Below, in pieces: positions 6,418-8,121 of a DNA stretch of 8,121 nucleotides. The DNA is taken from NCBI GenBank assembly GCA_016930115.1, contig JAFGHN010000209.1:1-8121 (forward strand), given 5' to 3'. The notes under the pieces are model-generated. The model was given only the letters and a program-made list of their open reading frames with translations. It was not told the origin of the DNA and did no database searches. Positions within the stretch are counted from its first letter, which is position 1, and each line of letters starts with the position of its first letter. The position numbers and the translations under genes are program-made. The stretch is from Spirochaetales bacterium. Its GTDB lineage: Bacteria; Spirochaetota; Spirochaetia; ARS1246.

Positions 6418-7134
6418 ATGAAAAACGGCGGAGCACGGGTAATTAGAATCCTCATCATTTCGGTGTTGGCTCTTGCGGGCTGCGATCGGGAAGACGAAAT
6501 ACTACTCGATGATCTGCTTGAATTGGAGGACGGGGAGACGACCGGCGCTACCGTCGACGAGCTCAAAGACGCAATCGGACTTCTCAAGAAAGAGGTTGAA
6601 CGAACGGTGGAGGCGGGTATACAGCTGGTCAGCTACTACAAGTCGGTCGGCCAGCAGTACATGAGACAGGAACTCTTTGGGCTTGCCGCGGATTTTTACC
6701 GGAAAGCGCTCGATTTGCAGCCCGGGAACCCGCTGGTGGCGTATCGTCTGGGGGTTTGTACCTCTCAGGTCGCCAGATCACAACCCGATGAAACGGGTCG
6801 CATCGCGATATCCGAGAGAGCACTGGAATACCACCGGTATGCGCTGCAACTTGACCCTGGTCATGCGGACGCGCTCTACGCCGCTTCAGTTCTCTGCATC
6901 TTTGAGCTTGATAGAATCGGTGAAGCGGAAGGATACCTTGAAAGACTCCTGGCTTCTCAGCCGGGCCACGTAAGAGGGATGTTCCTCCTCGCCAGGGTCT
7001 ACTCCTCTCTGGGTGAGATCGATGATGCCGTTGCGCTCTACGACAGAATAATCCGCGACAGCGGGAATGAGGAAGAGATTGAGCAGGCAAAGACAAATCG
7101 CGCAGCGTTGATCGGGAGCAGTGATGTCGGATAG
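6418..7134 (+). CDS. Predicted TPR-repeat lipoprotein of unknown function
   Basis: I do not recognise this as a named family. The 238-residue product begins with a lipoprotein signal: basic start (MKNGGARVIR), hydrophobic stretch (ILIISVLALAG) and lipobox L-A-G-C with C22 as the acylated residue. An acidic segment follows (DREDEILLDDLLELEDGE, about 23-40), then about three tetratricopeptide-like helical pairs. The clearest are 73-103 (YYKSVGQQYM...FYRKALDLQPGN), 149-183 (HADALYAASV...LLASQPG) and 184-216 (HVRGMFLLARVYSSLGEIDDAVALYDRII); a degenerate one lies at 104-148. TPRs are protein-docking surfaces, so an envelope-anchored scaffold or assembly factor is plausible. The Asp right after the cysteine would keep it in the inner membrane under the E. 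coli rule, which may not hold here. ATG at 6418 follows TAGGCGAGG, 48 nt after xerD; its end overlaps dprA by 11 nt, so it is translated with that gene. Confidence 0.85.
   Translation: MKNGGARVIRILIISVLALAGCDREDEILLDDLLELEDGETTGATVDELKDAIGLLKKEVERTVEAGIQLVSYYKSVGQQYMRQELFGLAADFYRKALDLQPGNPLVAYRLGVCTSQVARSQPDETGRIAISERALEYHRYALQLDPGHADALYAASVLCIFELDRIGEAEGYLERLLASQPGHVRGMFLLARVYSSLGEIDDAVALYDRIIRDSGNEEEIEQAKTNRAALIGSSDVG
7114..7118 (+). promoter_or_regulatory. Ribosome binding site of dprA inside the preceding gene
   Basis: GGGAG lies 5 nt before the ATG at 7124 and within the last codons of the TPR lipoprotein gene. It supports the 7124 start and an 11-nt coding overlap between the two genes. 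Confidence 0.7.
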
Positions 7135-8121
7135 TTTGATTATTGCACTGGCTTTAAACAGAATACGATCCATCTCATGCGCGGAGAAGCTGCGCCTCGC
7201 CGGCACGCTTCGGTCGTTGCACGACCTGGAAACGCTTTCTCTCGGTGATCTTGAAAATACTATCGGGCGCAGAACGAGAATCCGCGTCTGGGAGCCCGAA
7301 AACTGGGTCAAACAGGCCGAACGTGACGAAAAAGGCTTGACCGCGGGCGATTTCAAATGCAATTTCTACTCCGAGAGGGATTATCCCCCGCTTCTGAGAG
7401 AGATTCACGACCCGCCGTTTCTCCTGTTTTATCGCGGAACGCTCCCCCCGCCGGAGAGGCCGGCGCTCGCCATTGTTGGAACACGCTATCCGACCGGTTG
7501 CGGCAGAAAAGCGGCATTTGAACTTGGTCTGGAGGTGGGAAAGGCCGGGATTCCGGTCGTATCCGGATTGGCGAAGGGAGTAGATACCGCGGCGCATGAG
7601 GGAAATACCGCCTCCGGCGGGAGGTCGATAGGCGTCCTCGGTTGCGGCATCGACCGTATCTATCCGTTATCAAGCGCGGGTGCAGCGAGGCGGATGCTCG
7701 ACGGCGGAGGGTGCATCATCTCCGAGTATGGCACCGGAGTGCCGCCGCTGAAGTATCACTTTCCGGAGCGGAACCGCATTATCGCCGGAATTTCCCGGGC
7801 CGTGGTTGTTGTCGAAGCCCCCGAAAAATCCGGGGCCCTTATTACCGCGGAGTTTGCCCTTGAGGAGGGCAGGGACCTCTATGTTCACGGGCGCTGCATC
7901 GCGGGGCGGATCAACGGAGGCTGCAGACGTCTTGAGTCTGAAGGCGCCGAATTGGTGGGGAACGGGAGTGACATCCTGCGCGCCTGGGGATTCGGTAATG
8001 GATCGGTTTCCAAACCGGCGGATGAAACGCGGGAGTCCTGGAGCAAGGACTCCGGGTGCGCCATTTTGCAGAAGGAGTTAGAGGGACAACTTGTAAGCTA
8101 CGCAGGGGAGTACTACGAAAG
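7124..8121 (+). CDS. dprA: DNA-processing protein DprA/Smf (3' end outside the window)
   Basis: DprA binds single-stranded DNA and loads RecA, known mainly from natural transformation but kept widely in non-competent bacteria. The visible 332 residues run off the window without a stop. An N-terminal helical, SAM-like part (about 1-70) precedes the extended Rossmann fold: YSERDYPPLLREIHDPPFLL (82-101), ALAIVGTRYPTGCG (114-127), VVSGLAKGVDTAAHEGN (145-161), IGVLGCGIDRIYP (169-181), YHFPERNRIIAGISRAVVVVEA (211-232 region) and SGALITAEFALEEGRDLYV (236-254). The end of the fold departs from the family: the usual VPG reads VHG (254-256), and the usual GTNxLIxxGA reads GCRRLESEGA (266-275). A C-terminal winged-helix domain may follow but is cut off. 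The protein has eight cysteines in the visible part, which is rather many. ATG at 7124 is backed by GGGAG and by the overlap with the upstream gene. Confidence 0.96.
   Translation, partial: MSDSLIIALALNRIRSISCAEKLRLAGTLRSLHDLETLSLGDLENTIGRRTRIRVWEPENWVKQAERDEKGLTAGDFKCNFYSERDYPPLLREIHDPPFLLFYRGTLPPPERPALAIVGTRYPTGCGRKAAFELGLEVGKAGIPVVSGLAKGVDTAAHEGNTASGGRSIGVLGCGIDRIYPLSSAGAARRMLDGGGCIISEYGTGVPPLKYHFPERNRIIAGISRAVVVVEAPEKSGALITAEFALEEGRDLYVHGRCIAGRINGGCRRLESEGAELVGNGSDILRAWGFGNGSVSKPADETRESWSKDSGCAILQKELEGQLVSYAGEYYE
8004..8053 (+). repeat. Two adjacent inverted repeats inside dprA
   Basis: CGGTTT (8004-8009) pairs with AAACCG (8012-8017). Fourteen bases on, GGAGTCCT (8032-8039) pairs perfectly with AGGACTCC (8046-8053) around a 6-nt loop. 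Both lie in codons 294-310, in the likely linker after the Rossmann fold. No T-tract follows, so a terminator is unlikely. They may be mRNA structures or coincidence. Confidence 0.5.

Noticed and set aside
7143..7169. Possible sigma-70-like promoter (TTGCAC ... TACGAT) at the start of dprA
   Set aside because: The spacing is only 15 nt, the -10 is poor, and it lies inside the dprA coding region downstream of a start with a good ribosome site.
1..8121. Mobile element, CRISPR array, tRNA/rRNA, dif site or riboswitch
   Set aside because: I scanned for direct repeats, transposase motifs, tRNA-like sequences and a dif-like site and saw none. Nearly all bases are in well-conserved core genes.

Overview
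This window is a single-direction (+ strand) run of eight tightly packed genes: mraY (5' end cut or nearly cut), ftsW, ftsQ/divIB, ftsA, ftsZ, a XerD-type tyrosine recombinase, a small TPR lipoprotein, and dprA/smf (3' end cut by the window edge). It is chromosomal core DNA. I see no insertion sequence, prophage, CRISPR array, tRNA, rRNA or other sign of an accessory region, and no gene-free stretch longer than 48 bases.

Organism: mid-to-high GC, diderm by its lipoprotein and FtsQ, most likely a free-living or host-associated spirochaete (Spirochaetia). Two points support this. First, the division/cell-wall (dcw) cluster is stripped of murD, murG, murC, murB and ddl, so mraY abuts ftsW and ftsW overlaps ftsQ. 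Second, ftsZ is followed by a Xer recombinase and dprA, a neighbourhood I recall from Treponema. This taxonomic call is an inference from gene order and protein flavour, not from a database search.

Layout: bases 1-1074 hold mraY (lipid I synthesis). Bases 1076-2215 hold ftsW (septal glycan polymerase), 2212-3033 ftsQ (periplasmic POTRA scaffold), 3038-4273 ftsA (membrane tether for FtsZ) and 4301-5467 ftsZ (division ring). Bases 5473-6369 hold xerD (chromosome dimer resolution), 6418-7134 a TPR lipoprotein of unknown role, and 7124-8121 dprA (RecA loading onto single-stranded DNA). Junctions are 1 nt, a 4-nt ATGA overlap, 4 nt, 27 nt, 5 nt, 48 nt and an 11-nt overlap. No terminator or convincing promoter is visible, so the simplest reading is one polycistronic unit that joins envelope precursor synthesis, the divisome and chromosome maintenance.

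No clear new biological system is visible. The items most worth a second look are the uncharacterised TPR lipoprotein between xerD and dprA, the mur-less cluster, the variant FtsZ tail, the altered C-terminal motif of DprA, and strong hairpins inside the xerD and dprA coding regions.
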